Positions 1 through 10,423 of a stretch of 64,000 bases of DNA are shown here, in pieces. A model generated the notes under the pieces. The model saw only the letters and a list, made by a program, of their open reading frames with translations, was not told where the DNA came from and ran no database searches. Numbering within the stretch: position 1 is the stretch's first letter; each line of letters starts with the position of its first letter. The DNA is taken from the NCBI GenBank assembly GCA_951799425.1, contig OX637394.1, positions 28,680,001 to 28,744,000 on the forward strand. Reading direction: 5' to 3'. The stretch is from Ilex aquifolium. Taxonomy: Eukaryota; Streptophyta; Magnoliopsida; Aquifoliales; Aquifoliaceae. Made by a program: the position numbers and the translations under genes.

Positions 1-1300
1 GACAATAATATGATTTATTACACCCACAATACTAATCTTGAGCAATAAATCACATCATCAAGCGTCTTTAGCATTTTAAGCATATTCATGCTAATTCGAG
101 CACATGCAAGTAGTAGTACACCTACCTCAGGTCTAGCTATTGTACAAACCTAATCCCTAGATGAAACTTTGGGCATACTTGACGACGGGTTGATGCCTTC
201 ATTCCTACCACACATCATAATAACCATAGCAAAATAGCCTAAACTAGGCCCAATGAACCTATTCAAATCCAACAGGTTCAACCTGTACCAAATGATGCTC
301 AACTAGTTTAAGTCCAATAGGTTCAACCCCAAGTCCAACAGGTTCAAGTACTGGATACTGTTGAACCGTTTCAAGTTCAATTGATTCATCGTTCAACCGG
401 TTCAACATACTTTTCAACCGGTTCAAGCCTAATCAGAACCTTATCCAACCGGTTCAACACATGGTTCAACCCTGAACCGAAACTTATAATACAGTTCCAA
501 CTCTCTCTTCCACCATAAAACTCAATTCTAACATCACCCAACCAATACCCATACTGCAAAGATTCATCTAAAAACTTGAGAATATATTAATTCAAGGAAA
601 CTAACTCAACTTTGATGCGCCATTTTCCCCCAAAATCCACCGCGAGTTTGAAACTCGAAGAACCCTAGAGTTCTTTGATCTTTCACCCCACACAACACGA
701 ACACTTGGATATAATCATGAATTTGTAAAATGAATTAAAAGAAATCAAATTCACTCAAACTCAAAGAGGCAAGATTTCTTCTTTAGTCACCATTTTGAAA
801 CCAAATGTCATGCTTGCTCTTTACAGTTGATTAAATTATAGAGAAATTTCCAAGCATAGGAAGGGGTATCATTTTTATAACTCAGTCAATTAGTGAGGTT
901 GTCTCCTCATGAAAAATAAATGGCTCAAGATGTGATGGTTAAAGAAAAAGAAAACCTTGAATTTTTAGAGTTTGTTTGAGAAATTGATCACTTTTTCAAA
1001 CTCTATAACTCACTCGAGATTCTGGTCAAACACACTCAAGTGGTAGATATTCATTTAACACCCAATTAATAAATACAAATATGTATCCGAGACAGTTGAA
1101 TTGATTAAAGGAAATTTACTATGATTGTAATGATTACAAGAATTATCCATGCCAATTCTTAGTTGTTGACGGGTAAGCAAGAAGATATACAATTCGATAG
1201 TATCTTCAAATTAACCCAAATAACTCGACAATAGACACGCCCTAGTTTTGAGTCAAAACCCCCAATTCACGAATGAGACTACATCCGATCAAACCGGTGA
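1..1300. other. AT-rich unassigned repeat DNA
   Basis: No protein-coding gene is supported here. The first 45 bases contain a short pyrimidine-rich junction resembling, on the minus strand, the polypurine tract and LTR start of Athila/Tat-type elements, so a further LTR may begin at the left edge. The rest is A+T-rich DNA with CCCTAG-type leader words near 660, apart from the palindrome array listed separately. It could be leader or LTR sequence of an old element whose ends lie outside the window. Confidence 0.4.
268..480. repeat. AACCGGTT palindrome array
   Basis: About ten degenerate copies of a word centred on GGTTCAACCGGTTCAA, with core palindrome AACCGGTT, occur in roughly 210 bp of otherwise AT-rich DNA. 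The four best copies lie near 393, 415, 446 and 466. A TATA-like ACTTATAATAC follows just after the array on the plus strand. Layout and CpG-centred core match the other arrays in this window, although I cannot assign this one to a bounded element. Confidence 0.7.
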
Positions 1301-1638
1301 TCGACTAGTCATATATGACTGAATTAAAATTGAAAGCAATTAAAGAAAACATCATTGTAGATGAAAGCAATAACAAAATAATTGAAGTTGCAAGAATTGA
1401 AATTGCAAGAAAAATAAATACCTTGTATTGAAATCGCAATGAATGTAAATTATTTGTAGAAAAGAAACCAAAAGTAATTTCTTTACAAGAATTTAATACT
1501 TGAATTGAAGCTTGTAAAGTAAAAAAATGGAGAAAGCTTGAAAGAGAAGAAGAAAATCTAAAAACCCTAGGAAAGAGAAAAGAAAAGATGGTGAATTGAA
1601 CGATGGAATTGGAGCTCCCTCTCTTGCTAGGCTTGGGC

Positions 1639-1645
1639 ATTTATA
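1639..1645 (-). promoter_or_regulatory. TATA box of LTR J
   Basis: The minus strand reads CTCCTATAAATGCC, a good plant TATA box. It is followed by a CT-rich leader with a CCTAGGGTTTT motif, as expected just after a transcription start. Confidence 0.6.
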
Positions 1646-1750
1646 GGAGGTCTTGTGCTAAAAATCCTCCTTTTTATCCACCATTCATGGCCCCTGAAAT
1701 ATTTGGTAGATTGCCTTCCTTAGGAGTCTCAATTACAAATTTTACAGGAA

Positions 1751-1975
1751 CCTACCGGTAGGAATGATAAAATGACCTATGGGTAGGACTCTTCATTGGA
1801 ATCTTCCTACTGGCTGCCTTGCTTTGCTACTGGTAGAATCCTTCTATGTCTTTAACCTACCAGTAGAACAACTCTCTGGTTTGCACCTACTGGTAGGATT
1901 GAAATCCTATGGGTAGAACCAACTTCTGGCCTTCATTGTACCGATAGAAGACCTACCAGTAGAAAGAGTCTTTTT
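1751..1975. repeat. CTACCGGTAG palindrome array in LTR J
   Basis: Eight or nine variants of CTACCGGTAG (CCTACCGGTAGG, CTACTGGTAG, CTACCAGTAG, ACCTATGGGTAGG) occur in 225 bp. On the element strand the array lies upstream of the TATA box at 1639-1645, leaving about 106 bp between them. That is nearly the same gap as in the LTRs of Athila-like element I. A partner copy of the same palindrome occurs inside the element at 15715-15790. Confidence 0.85.
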
Positions 1976-2206
1976 CTCAATTCTACTTGCTATGGCCTTG
2001 GCTTCACTCTTGGACCTCTTGGCTCATCCTCCAAGTCCTCTATGACATTGAAACACGTGCAATTCTAGGTTCTTACATCAATTCAACTGCAAACACACAA
2101 TTTACTATAAAATACAAAACTCATATAAAACAAAGGATTTAAGTGATTAGCGTGACTAAGATGAATGGTTATCAGGCTTATAGTATGCAACATTTTGCTC
2201 TTATCA

Positions 2207-2564
2207 CACCCACAACTTAGATTTTACTAGTCCTTTAGCAAAACGAAGTAAACAAACATCAAAACTTCCTAAACATTATACTATGAATTCCAAAGCATAC
2301 TCAATCACATAACCATAATCACCAAATTGAAATGCATATGTTTAAAGAATAAATGGCACACAAATGGAATTAAAAGGATTTCATAAATATTTGCTTACGG
2401 GTACAAAAGACAAAATCGTAGTAGCCTTCTACCTATGGGTCTTTCTACTCAGGCTACTACTACCCAAAACAAAATTCCTAAGGTTTTACTAGAACCTTAG
2501 ACAACTAAAAAGATGAAAAAAAGAAAATAGAAATGTAGAAAGGGTAGGTCCATCAGTCACTTCC
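2207..2564 (-). other. Polypurine tract and 3' spacer of element J
   Basis: On the minus strand AAGTTGTGGGTG immediately precedes the LTR start at 2206, in the position of the plus-strand primer of reverse transcription. The words AGGACTAGTAAAATCTAAG before it recur, altered, in front of the LTRs of elements H (40047) and I (44313). The remaining bases up to the ORF tail are AT-rich spacer. Confidence 0.55.
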
Positions 2565-2705
2565 CTATTCCTCCTCTGAATTAGAGATAATCACTAGCTT
2601 CTCAAAACTCTTACTCGCAGCCAAATCCTTCCCTTTAGAAGGTGTAGCCTTAGCCTAAGTATCCATTGTTTTTTGCCATACCTTCCACACCTTTGAGTGT
2701 AGGGA
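2565..2705 (-). pseudogene. C-terminal tail of post-integrase ORF, element J
   Basis: This minus-strand frame ends in an acidic tail (SNSEEE, then stop). Before it is a lysine- and serine-rich stretch containing TPSKGKDLAASKSF. It joins, across the A insertion, to the reading frame at 7163-7391. The ORF occupies the same place as the extra ORF of element I, between integrase and the 3' LTR. Element H ends with a comparable acidic tail. The middle of the protein is largely lost. Function is unknown. Confidence 0.5.
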
Positions 2706-3225
2706 GGTATTGTAACACCCCACATTTTCTTTTATATATGTATATAGATATATAGTAAATATTTGTTGTAAAAATATGGATATGTGTAGTGATGTAAGAA
2801 TGAACTATATAGATTGTAATAGTAGGAAAAATGCTAGAGATGCATATTGATTGGGAAGTTGGAGTTTCCAAGACGTTTAAACTTGGAAAGGGTGATTAGA
2901 TGAATTTCTAAATATTTTTAGGCCCAAATAAGGTGTCCATTGAATCCGGAAGGTCGAACAACCTTGGGAGAGGTAATATGAGGTGTATTGGAAGTAGGAA
3001 GTATTTTAGAGTAAAGACACATTTAAGAGAAAACTTGGGTAGAAAAGATTTTGGACACTTCCTAGTATTTTGATCATAACTTTTTATTCTAATGTCCATT
3101 GGCTCTGAAATTTTGAAAGTAGATAGTATACTTCCAGGGCTACAAAATAGTACTTCACGAAAATTTTCCAAATCAATCTCTAAATAGGCCAAAACTTCAC
3201 TGGAAGTTTCAGCAGAAACTGGGAT

Positions 3226-3406
3226 GACGTTCGAACGTGAATCGACGTTCGAACGTGAGGGAGTCCCAGTACTTTGGTGTCCGCAGAGCTCTGATGGAAA
3301 TGAAAAATTACTGAGAGCAACCAACGTTCGAAAGCCAAAGTGACGTTCGAACGTGAATCAATAATTTGCACTAGTGACGTTCGAACGCCAATGACGTTCG
3401 AACGTG
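3226..3406. repeat. ACGTTCGAACGT palindrome array in LTR A
   Basis: Four full and two partial copies of GACGTTCGAACGTGA occur; the 12-bp core is a perfect palindrome centred on TCGA. Two pairs flank a 90-bp middle stretch that carries one half-copy. The array begins shortly after the conserved words GGAAGTTTCAGCAG, which also precede the array in element B, and it ends 52 bp before the TATA box. Confidence 0.9.
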
Positions 3407-3457
3407 AGTTACGAATTCTGAACGTCAGAATCGCGCACAGGAGGTCATTTCTTCCAC

Positions 3458-3465
3458 TATAAATA
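3458..3465 (+). promoter_or_regulatory. TATA box of LTR A
   Basis: TATAAATA lies 52 bp after the last palindrome. It is followed by a leader with AAAACCCTAGG, as in the other LTRs of this family. The spacing to the array equals that of B and D within one base. Confidence 0.75.
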
Positions 3466-4011
3466 CATAAGGACATCTCCATTAGTCCCATTTCAACATT
3501 TAAAACCCTAGGAAGACTTAGAGAGGAGGAAAGAAAGGGAAAACACAAGATCAAAGGAGGATTTACACCTTGAAGAAGATCAAAACTTCAAGTTTTCAAG
3601 AACACATAGGAAGAAGAAAGGTAGGGGTTTTGTAACGCCCCAAATACCACCCTGGACGGCATTACATTCAATAATCATTCATATCATGAGAGCAACTAAT
3701 AAATCCATAAATAACCGGGGGTCCTTAATTTAACAAAATTCGGGCAGAGTCTCCTTTGTTCGGGGAGCTCTACCCAAAACACAACCTGTGCAATTCTACT
3801 GTAATGACCACACCGGGTCCATTTAACTACCATAAAATCAATACATCAAATTTACATGTTATCCCAAAAGAATATGCCAAGCTAGGGCCTTTACATCCCC
3901 ACAAAAGTACTATAATACACAGCGGAATTTACAAAATAAAACTAGGCTATACAATTCTCCCAAAAGATTATCCAAGTCTATAACAAAAGAAAGGGGGGGA
4001 GGGGGGTCGCT

Positions 4012-4103
4012 CTACGCGTCCACCTCGGGATCCACGCTCTCTTCTGTCGGAGTCTCCCAATGTGTCGGCCCCTCGACTCCCAGCTCCTCGTCAAAGGCAA
4101 AAT
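4012..4103 (-). other. 92-nt second-exon reading frame, N1
   Basis: Right after an ACCTTTCAG acceptor the minus strand holds an open frame of 2 nt plus 29 codons and a TAG stop. The product begins with FAFDEELG and contains HWETP and VDPEVDA. Its length and frame match the copies in A, B, C and D. No ATG starts it, so it would have to be read as a spliced continuation of exon 1. Confidence 0.5.
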
Positions 4104-5556
4104 CTGAAAGGTGGGGAAGTAAGGGGGGGTGAGCACAAGGCTCTGTAGGAGGATCCTTCCAAACCCATTCAAGGTTTTGAAATCAAGTAAAACAGGTAGG
4201 TCACATTTCGCACATACATATAAATAAATTTCTAAAATGAAATAAGGACATTTTAAAGGAGATCTCAAGTTTGTACAATAATAAGGAATTGAAAGAGAAT
4301 AAAACCACGTTTAATTGACAAACAATTTCCAACATAATCCACTCCACCATACACCATTTCCACAAGTTATCGCGGCACCCCATACTACCCGAAACTCTTG
4401 GAGAAATAATATTTGGTACAATGAACAATAATTTATATTTGGTACCACTCAAGTAGGTTGTCGCTTCTCATGAATCTACCCGACGATTCTACCTCGTTCA
4501 CCCATTTCCACTAACAATCACAGACCAATTTAGGAAGGGTGTGTACCGTCTCATACGGCATTGACGAGATCCTCCCAAGGTATCTAGTATACTAACCCTT
4601 TTCCTTGATATATATGTGAACAATAGTGATCGCAGTCACAACAACGATCCACTACGAGCATTAGACAACCATCTCACCCCCACTGGGATAGACTAACCTC
4701 TAACACTCGACGACAGTTTTCGAAGGTAATCCAAGTCCCTCACAACACCATACACAAGAGTGACATACCAACAATATACTCAACCTCATATACAAGCAAA
4801 TTCCATGATTTTCCCCAATTTTCACAAGCAAGATACATAATAGAACAATTTAAGAAAACATACCCATTTCGCAAATCATGTTACAAGAGACAAGTTTAAA
4901 GGAAATAAGCATGAGATCATCAATAAAATAATTTTACTACCCAACACAAAGTTCTAGAATTTTCGAAATCAAAATGATGTGAAGATATAGAGAAAAATCC
5001 ATATTTCCCCAAAAACTAGAGTTTGATGGATTTCCAACCATCATTTTGTTCAAATCATGTGAATGTTTGTAAACATACCAAGGAACAAGGAACACATAAC
5101 AAATACATACTATTAAAAGCCAAATTCTACATGTATAATAACCCTAACATCAATGGACAAGAATGGAAGAAAACCCTACATTGGTGTTCTTGAAATCTAG
5201 AGCTTGAATCTTGAATCACCCTTAAATCTTGTGTTTTTCTCCTTTGATCTTGAGTTTCTCTCTTCCTTTCTTTCTCTCCTAGGGTTCTAAAGTGTTTAGG
5301 ATGAGATTGGAGTGGAGAATGGGGCAAATGAGGGCTTGAGGTGGTGTTTTAAACCCAAAAATCCCGATTTTTTTTACTGTTTCGGCATACACCAGACCAG
5401 TCTTTGTAGAATGGGCATAACTATCTCATCCGAGCTCCGATTGAGATGATTCAAGATGATATGGAATTCTAAGAAAGAGCTCTACAACTTTCATGTTTTG
5501 AGTTTTGAGAGATATTGACTGCATCAAGGTAGAAATCGCGCTTGAAGTTGCAGCTA

Positions 5557-5583
5557 GTGCACTGTTCACGTGCACTGTTCACA
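5557..5583. repeat. Direct repeat with CACGTG core in LTR N1
   Basis: The 13-bp word GTGCACTGTTCAC occurs twice head to tail, creating GTGCAC and CACGTG palindromes. It lies in the U3 of N1 where other family members have larger arrays, but further from a TATA-like motif (about 210 bp). Element B holds a decayed version, GTAAACAGTAACGTAAACAG, between its own palindromes at about 8087. Confidence 0.6.
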
Positions 5584-6801
5584 GCCTGTTTCATCCCCCT
5601 TTTTTTTTCCATTTCCAATCCATTCCTAAGCCAACCAAATCCATCCCAAATCTCTCCAACACATATTTCTACACATATCCACATTTTACAACAAATATTT
5701 ACTATATATCTATATATATATATAAAATAAAATGCAGGGTGTTACAAGTTTTCTTCCATTCTTGTTCATTGATGTTAGAGTTATTATATATATATGTTTT
5801 GACTCCTAATCATATGTATTTGCTATGGGTTCATTGTTTCTTGGTTCTCTTGCAATTGTTAACATGTTTTACACAAAGTTAGGGTTGTATACCCATGAAA
5901 TCCCTCTTTTGTTTGAAAAACCCTAGTTTTCAAGAGTGATGAGTTTTCTTCTTGAACTCTTCCTTTATTCTTGATTTCAAAATCATGTGTTTTGTGTTGA
6001 GTAATAAAATGATATTGTTGTGATCTCTTGCATTTTTCTTGGTTGGTTATTGAAAATGTCACATGCTTAAATTGGGGATTTTTAAGATATACTTGTAAAT
6101 TGTGAAATTTGGGTTTGGTATTGTATCTCTTATGAGTGTGGGATGACCATGGGTGGCCTTTGACGAGATATCGTAGAGTGGGTAGAAGTGTTGCTTGCTC
6201 CGTGTGGGTTGGCATTTTTGCTGCCACTCGTAGTGGGGTTAGTGCTTTGGTAAGACTAAACCGCTATTGCTCACGGGTGCCGTGTAAGAGGGTTAGTATA
6301 CTAATGCCTGGGTTGGATACGTCACTGCCATTGGTATGACATACGCCCTTCCTAAATGATGGATATCTTTGAGAAGATTTGTGTGCGTGTGTGTGGGTTA
6401 GATATTATTCAATGTGTTGATTCATGGGGTTTGCCTTACATCATGGTGGAGATACATGTTTATAATGTTGATACGAATGAAATGGTTAGTATTTGTTTAT
6501 TCTACCAGATACGGTTTCTACAAGAGTTTTGGGGAAGTATGGGATTCCGCAAGAACTTGTGAGAAACGGTTTATGGTGGAATGTATTATGAATTGTGTAA
6601 TTGGTTCCATTTATTCATTAAATGACTGTTGTTACCTAAACTTGAGATCTATTGAAATGTCCTTGCTTTCTTTCAAAATTGATATATGATATTTGCGAAA
6701 TGAGACCGGCCGTTTTATATGTTTTTATAAACCTTGTTCGAGATTGGGAGGAATGTTGCTACAGAGCTTAGTGCTCACCCCCTACAAACAACATATTTCA
6801 G

Positions 6802-6893
6802 GTCTTGGTCTAGAGGAGGAGCTCGGAACTGACGAGCCGGGACGTTGGGAAGCTCCCATAGAAGGGAACGTCGACCCCGAGGGAGACGCTTAG
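6802..6893 (+). other. 92-nt second-exon reading frame, LTR A
   Basis: It follows the block GTGCTCACCCCCTAC and acceptor ATATTTCAG. Its codons give LGLEEELG, then DEPGRWEAP and VDPEGDA, then TAG. If joined to exon 1 ending at 3620, the frame stays open upstream for about 45 basic codons (including ERRKERE), but without an ATG. It is the best-preserved upstream frame of the five, together with C. Confidence 0.5.
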
Positions 6894-7162
6894 TGTTCTG
6901 TTTTCTTTTGTGATAGACTAGGAAGTTCCTTTTTAGGCAATGTAAAGTCTAACCTTATTTTTATGTTTCCGCTGCCAAGTATAATTTAATTCTTTTGGGA
7001 ATGTAAAGGCCAAAGATGGCATATTCTTTTGGGATAATGCTATGGACATGAAATATGATGAACGAAATTTCTTTATTTATGGAATTTATTAGTTGCTCTC
7101 ATGGTATAAATGGTTTGAGAATGTAATGCCGTCCAGGGTGGTATTTGGGGTGTTACAGGTAT

Positions 7163-7446
7163 AAAGGAGCCAAGCTAAAAACCCTACAGTCCAGGAGAGT
7201 CTATCTAGAGGGTTTGAATATGAGATCTTCTTGATCATAGAGGATACATCCTCTTCCTCCTTAGAACCCAAATCCATCATCTTCCTCTTACCCTTTTCCT
7301 TTGCCGACACTCGCCTCGATGGGGTAGTTGCCGCTGGAGCTTTGTTCGGGGGTATCCCTCGGCTTTTCCTTGTTTTTTCCATCTTTGCCATGATTATAGA
7401 AACTATAGCAACAACGAGGACCCAAGCTAGTAGAGTAGGCCCATAG
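7163..7446 (-). pseudogene. N-terminal part of post-integrase ORF, element J
   Basis: The minus strand encodes a basic start, MAKMEKTRKSRG, followed by a proline- and alanine-rich segment, a KEKGKRKMM cluster and an acidic KEEED patch, then a hydrophobic stretch cut by the insertion of LTR A. Its partner end is at 2565-2705. A basic, low-complexity start also opens the extra ORF of element I at 47174. Most of the central domain is gone, so family membership rests on position. Function is unknown. Confidence 0.45.
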
Positions 7447-7545
7447 ATTTCTTAAGAGAAGTGTGTTTGGGACAAAATTTTCTTAGAAGCCATTTTAAAA
7501 TTTAAGATCAAGAAGAGAATCAAAGTGAAATTGAAGGTTTAGAGA
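7447..7545 (-). other. Leader of the element J ORF
   Basis: This short AT-rich stretch of element J lies upstream, on the minus strand, of the ORF at 7163-7446. It is contiguous with 15646 once element B and one copy of its AGAGA duplication (7541-7545) are removed. No further feature is visible. Confidence 0.5.
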
Positions 7546-8046
7546 TGTAAACCCCCGCATGTTTATAATTATATAGTAAATTATTTGTTTAGTGATTCAT
7601 ATATATAGATAATGATGTAAGAATAAATCATATGGATGGTAATAGTAGGAAAAGAATACTAGAGATGCATGTTGATTTTCTAAGTTAAGTTCGAAGACGT
7701 TTAAACTTGGAAAGGGTGAGTAGACAAAATTCCAAGTACTTTGAGGCCAAAATAAGGTTTCCATTGAATCCGGGAGGTCGAAAAACATTGGGAGAGGTGA
7801 TATGACTTGTATAAGAGGTTAGAAAGGATTCCGGAGTTAAAATACGCTTTAGAGTGAAGTTGGGTAAAAAGTATCTTGGACACCTTCTAGTATTTTGGCC
7901 ATATATTTTTATTCTTATGTCCAATTGATCTGAAATTTTTACAGTAGATATTAGACATCTAGGGCTACAAAAGTGTCTCTAATGAAAAATTTTCAATTCG
8001 ACCTCTAAATGGGTCAAAAATGCGCTAGAAGTTTCAGCAGGCAAGT

Positions 8047-8230
8047 ACCTTCCGGAAGGTCGACAAAAACCTTCCGGAAGGTTAGTGTAAACAGTAACGT
8101 AAACAGTAATTTTTTTTCCAGAAGGAAAAACCTTCCAGAAGGTCTATAAAACCTTCCGGAAGGTCGATGAGAAAAACCTTCCAGTGAGCAAAACCTTCCG
8201 GAAGAACGACAAAAACCTTCCGGAAGGTTA
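8047..8230. repeat. CCTTCCGGAAGG palindrome array, 5' LTR of B
   Basis: Seven copies or near-copies of ACCTTCCGGAAGGT occur; one extends to a perfect 16-bp palindrome, AACCTTCCGGAAGGTT, at 8068-8083. Between copies two and three lies the decayed repeat GTAAACAGTAACGTAAACAG. The array ends 51 bp before the TATA box. One copy reads CCTTCCAGAAGG here but CCTTCCGGAAGG in the 3' LTR, which looks like CpG decay by deamination. Confidence 0.95.
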
Positions 8231-8280
8231 GTGTAAAAATCCAAAAATTTCTGTTTCGCGAATGCCGGCTCTTCCTACAC

Positions 8281-8288
8281 TATAAATA
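8281..8288 (+). promoter_or_regulatory. TATA box of element B
   Basis: TATAAATA follows CTTCCTACAC and is followed by a leader with TTAAAACCCTAGAAAA. It drives the element transcript from the 5' LTR; the copy at 13790-13797 in the 3' LTR is identical. Confidence 0.8.
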
Positions 8289-8465
8289 CCCAATGTCTTC
8301 CCTTAGCCTTCATTACACACCTTAAAACCCTAGAAAACATTAGAGAGAAAGAGGGGAAGAGAAAAAAACACAAGATCCAAGGGTGAAAAACAAGGAATTC
8401 AAGGGTGATTCAAGATCCAATCTTCATCTTCTTCACACTAAACCTAGGTTTTCAAGAACATTGAG

Positions 8466-8505
8466 GTAGGGGTTTTCTCTCACTCTTGTTCATTGAGGCT
8501 AGGGC

Positions 8506-8544
<39 letters not shown>

Positions 8545-9649
8545 ATATGTATCTTTTGACTTAAAATCCTAGATGTATGTTAGGAAACCTTTTCATTCTT
8601 GATGTCTATGCAAATATTATCATGTTTTAAACAATGTTATGGTTGGGTAACTACTAAATCTCTTGTTTTTACTCTCAATCCTAGTTTTTGAGAAATATGG
8701 ATTTTTCTCTCTATATTCCCTCAATCTTGGTTTTAAAAACTCTAGTGCTTGGTGTTGGGAATTAAAATGATATTGTGAATGATCTCTCGTATATGTTTTC
8801 TTAAATTGCTCTATCGAAATATCACTTGTGAGAATTGCGGATTTGGGGAAATTGTGATGAATTGGGGGATTTGTGGAATTGTTTGTTATTTGAGAAAATT
8901 GTTGGTATGGTATTTCTTGTATGGTGTTTGGATGAGCATGAGTGAGAGGTTCCTTATAAGGATGCTCACCCCTTCCCAAGAGGTTCCTTGTAAGGATGCT
9001 TGGGAAGCCATGAAGTGAATTGTGAGAGGTTCCTTGTAAGGATGCTCACCCCTTCCTAAGAGGTTCCTTGTAAGGATGCTCGGGAAGCCATGAAGTGAAT
9101 TGTGAGAGGTTCCTTGTAAGGATGCTCACCCCTTCCCAAGAGGTTCCTTGTAAGGATGCTTGGGAAGCCATGAAGTGAATTGTGAGAGGTTCCTTGTAAG
9201 GATGCTCACCCCCTTCCCAAGAGGTTCCTTGTAAGGATGCTTGGGAAGCCATGAAATGATTTGTGAGAGGTTCCTTGTAAGGATGCTCACCCATTCTCAA
9301 GAGGTTCCTTGTAAGGATGCTTGAGAATCAAAGATGACCTAAACTGGGGGGTGGAGGTTACCCTAAAGTATGCCACCCACCGAAAGAATTGTTGGAAATT
9401 GTGAATGGAGGACTGGATTATATTTGGAAATGGTTTGATAAATGTATAGTGGTTTATTTTACTCATTCAATTACCGTTGTTCCGTAAACTTGAGATCTAT
9501 TGAAAATGTCCTGCTTTTCCTTCAAAAGTTATGTATAATATTTGTGAAATGAGACCGACCGTTTTAAATGCTTTTCTAAACCTTGTATGGGTTTGAGAGA
9601 ATTGTTCTACAGAGCTTTGTGCTCACCCCCTACCGCTAACATTTTTCAG
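8466..9649 (+). other. Presumed LTR intron of element B
   Basis: The donor is GAG|GTAGGGGTTTT and the acceptor ATTTTTCAG|ATTACC. The block GTGCTCACCCCCTACC lies about 25 nt before the acceptor; its CTCAC fits the plant branch-point consensus YTNAY. Donor, block and acceptor recur at matching places in A, C, D and N1, and in altered form in E, F1 and F3. RNA data are needed to show that splicing occurs. Confidence 0.55.
8944..9330 (+). repeat. 80-bp minisatellite in LTR B
   Basis: Five units start at 8944, 9024, 9104, 9184 and 9265. Each holds two copies of AGAGGTTCCTTGTAAGGATGC. The arms CTTCCCAAG and CTTGGGAAG around the second copy could form a hairpin. Other family members have no such array here; they carry non-repeated sequence with words such as CCCATTGG and GTAGACGCCC. 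The 3' LTR has the same array at 14449-14836, so it existed before insertion. Confidence 0.9.
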
Positions 9650-9741
9650 ATTACCTACAAGAGGAGGACGTAGGGGTCGAGGAGCCCGCTACTTGGGAGA
9701 CTCCCCTGGATGGGAGTGTGGATCCCGAGGTGGACGTCTAG
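9650..9741 (+). other. 92-nt second-exon reading frame, element B
   Basis: The frame is split after the first base of its first codon (G|AT, Asp). It encodes DYLQEEDVGVEEP, TWETP, VDPEVDV and a TAG stop. In B the base triplet just before the exon join is TGA, so the upstream frame is closed and B cannot make a longer product from this splice. The 3' LTR copy has three base changes in this region, one of them altering the Pro of VDPE. Confidence 0.5.
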
Positions 9742-10139
9742 AGCGACACTTTATTTTGTTCTAGACTAGGATATTCATTTTGAACCTTGTAAAGTCTAGT
9801 TTCCTTTTGTTATTTCCGCTGCGCTACATTATTTGATTTTGGGAATGTAAAGGCCATTGCTTAGCCTATCTCTTTTGGGATAATGTTAAGGATAGTATAG
9901 ATGGTAAATAGAAATGTTATTGTTATTGGATGGTTAAATGGACCCTGTGTGGTCAAGTTAATAGAATTGCACAGGTTGTGATTTTTGGGTGGAGCTTCCT
10001 GTACAAAGGAGACTCTGCCCAAATTTTGTTAAAAATTTAGAATGTTTCTTCTTTGATGGTTATACATTTTAGTGCTCTCATGATATGAATGTTTTAGAAT
10101 GTAATGCCGTCCAGGGGGTGTTTTGGGGCGTTACAGATT

Positions 10140-10151
10140 TGGTATCAGAGC
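10140..10151 (+). other. Primer-binding site of element B
   Basis: TGGTATCAGAGC starts five bases after the LTR end. It is complementary to the 3' end of plant initiator methionine tRNA, the usual primer for Ty1/copia and many Ty3/gypsy elements. Confidence 0.9.
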
Positions 10152-10423
10152 TTAGGCTTTAGGTCTTACATGGGAACTGTAGGTTATGGATTACCACTAG
10201 AAAGGTAGGACTAGGTTGAAGAACCGTAGGCTTGCATTTGTTTGAAGTTAAGTGTTTATCAGATAGGTTAGATTCATTGTATATTTAGGTTAAGGGTTAA
10301 TTATTTGTTCGAATTAGATGAGTTGTCTCGCTACGCAATCAAGTTTGTGGTCACTGAGGCAAGGAGGGCTAAACGCTTTGAACAAGATTTGAGGCCTTCC
10401 ATTCATGAGAAGCTGGTTACACT

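Larger units (their letters stand above)
1300..2206 (-). mobile_element. 3' LTR of Athila-like element J (partial bounds)
   Basis: On the minus strand an LTR appears to start at 2206 with TGATAAGAGC, directly after a purine-rich tract, as in the complete Athila-like element at 42593-58526. It carries a palindrome array, a TATA box and a pyrimidine-rich leader with CCTAGGG. The far end is not recognisable and 1300 is only an estimate. No second LTR of this element lies in the window, so its ends cannot be confirmed by comparison. Confidence 0.5.
3631..5746 (-). mobile_element. Inverted solo LTR N1 nested in LTR A
   Basis: On the minus strand this 2.1-kb LTR reads TGTAACACCCTGCATTTT to a GGGGCGTTACA end and is homologous to A, B, C and D. 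The flanks are GGTTT and AGTTT, a target duplication with one mismatch. No internal sequence is present. It carries its own donor-like AATGTAGGG near 5175, a splice acceptor just above 4103, and the 92-nt frame at 4012-4103. Position 4000-4020 has a G-run from the polypyrimidine after the stop. Confidence 0.85.
2711..7157 (+). mobile_element. Solo LTR A, chromovirus family
   Basis: This LTR begins TGTAACACCCCAC and ends GGTGTTACA, with a perfect 5-bp duplication GGTAT at 2706-2710 and 7158-7162. No internal region is present, so it is a solo LTR left by recombination between two LTRs. Without the inverted LTR N1 inserted at 3631-5746 it is about 2.3 kb. It contains a palindrome array, a TATA box, a leader, a splice-donor-like GTAGGG at 3621, a branch-point block, an acceptor at 6801 and the 92-nt frame of the second exon. 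N1 landed 10 bp inside the presumed intron. Confidence 0.9.
7546..10135 (+). repeat. 5' LTR of element B
   Basis: It begins TGTAAACCCCCGCATG and ends GGGGCGTTACA. In order it holds about 500 bp of U3, the CCTTCCGGAAGG array, a TATA box at 8281, exon 1 ending at 8465, a presumed intron 8466-9649 containing an 80-bp minisatellite, and exon 2 from 9650 with the 92-nt frame. The leader between TATA box and donor has no ATG. The last 400 bases include the words AATGTAATGCCGTCCAGGG, shared by all family members. Confidence 0.95.

Noticed and set aside
9046..9300. Repetitive ORF (HPYKEPL units)
   Set aside because: Antisense translation of the minisatellite.
8944..9330. CRISPR-like array of regularly spaced repeats
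   Set aside because: This is plant DNA; units are contiguous 80-bp minisatellite copies without unique spacers, and lie in an LTR.
10140..10151. Fragment of a tRNA gene
   Set aside because: Twelve bases in primer-binding-site position next to an LTR; no tRNA fold around it.
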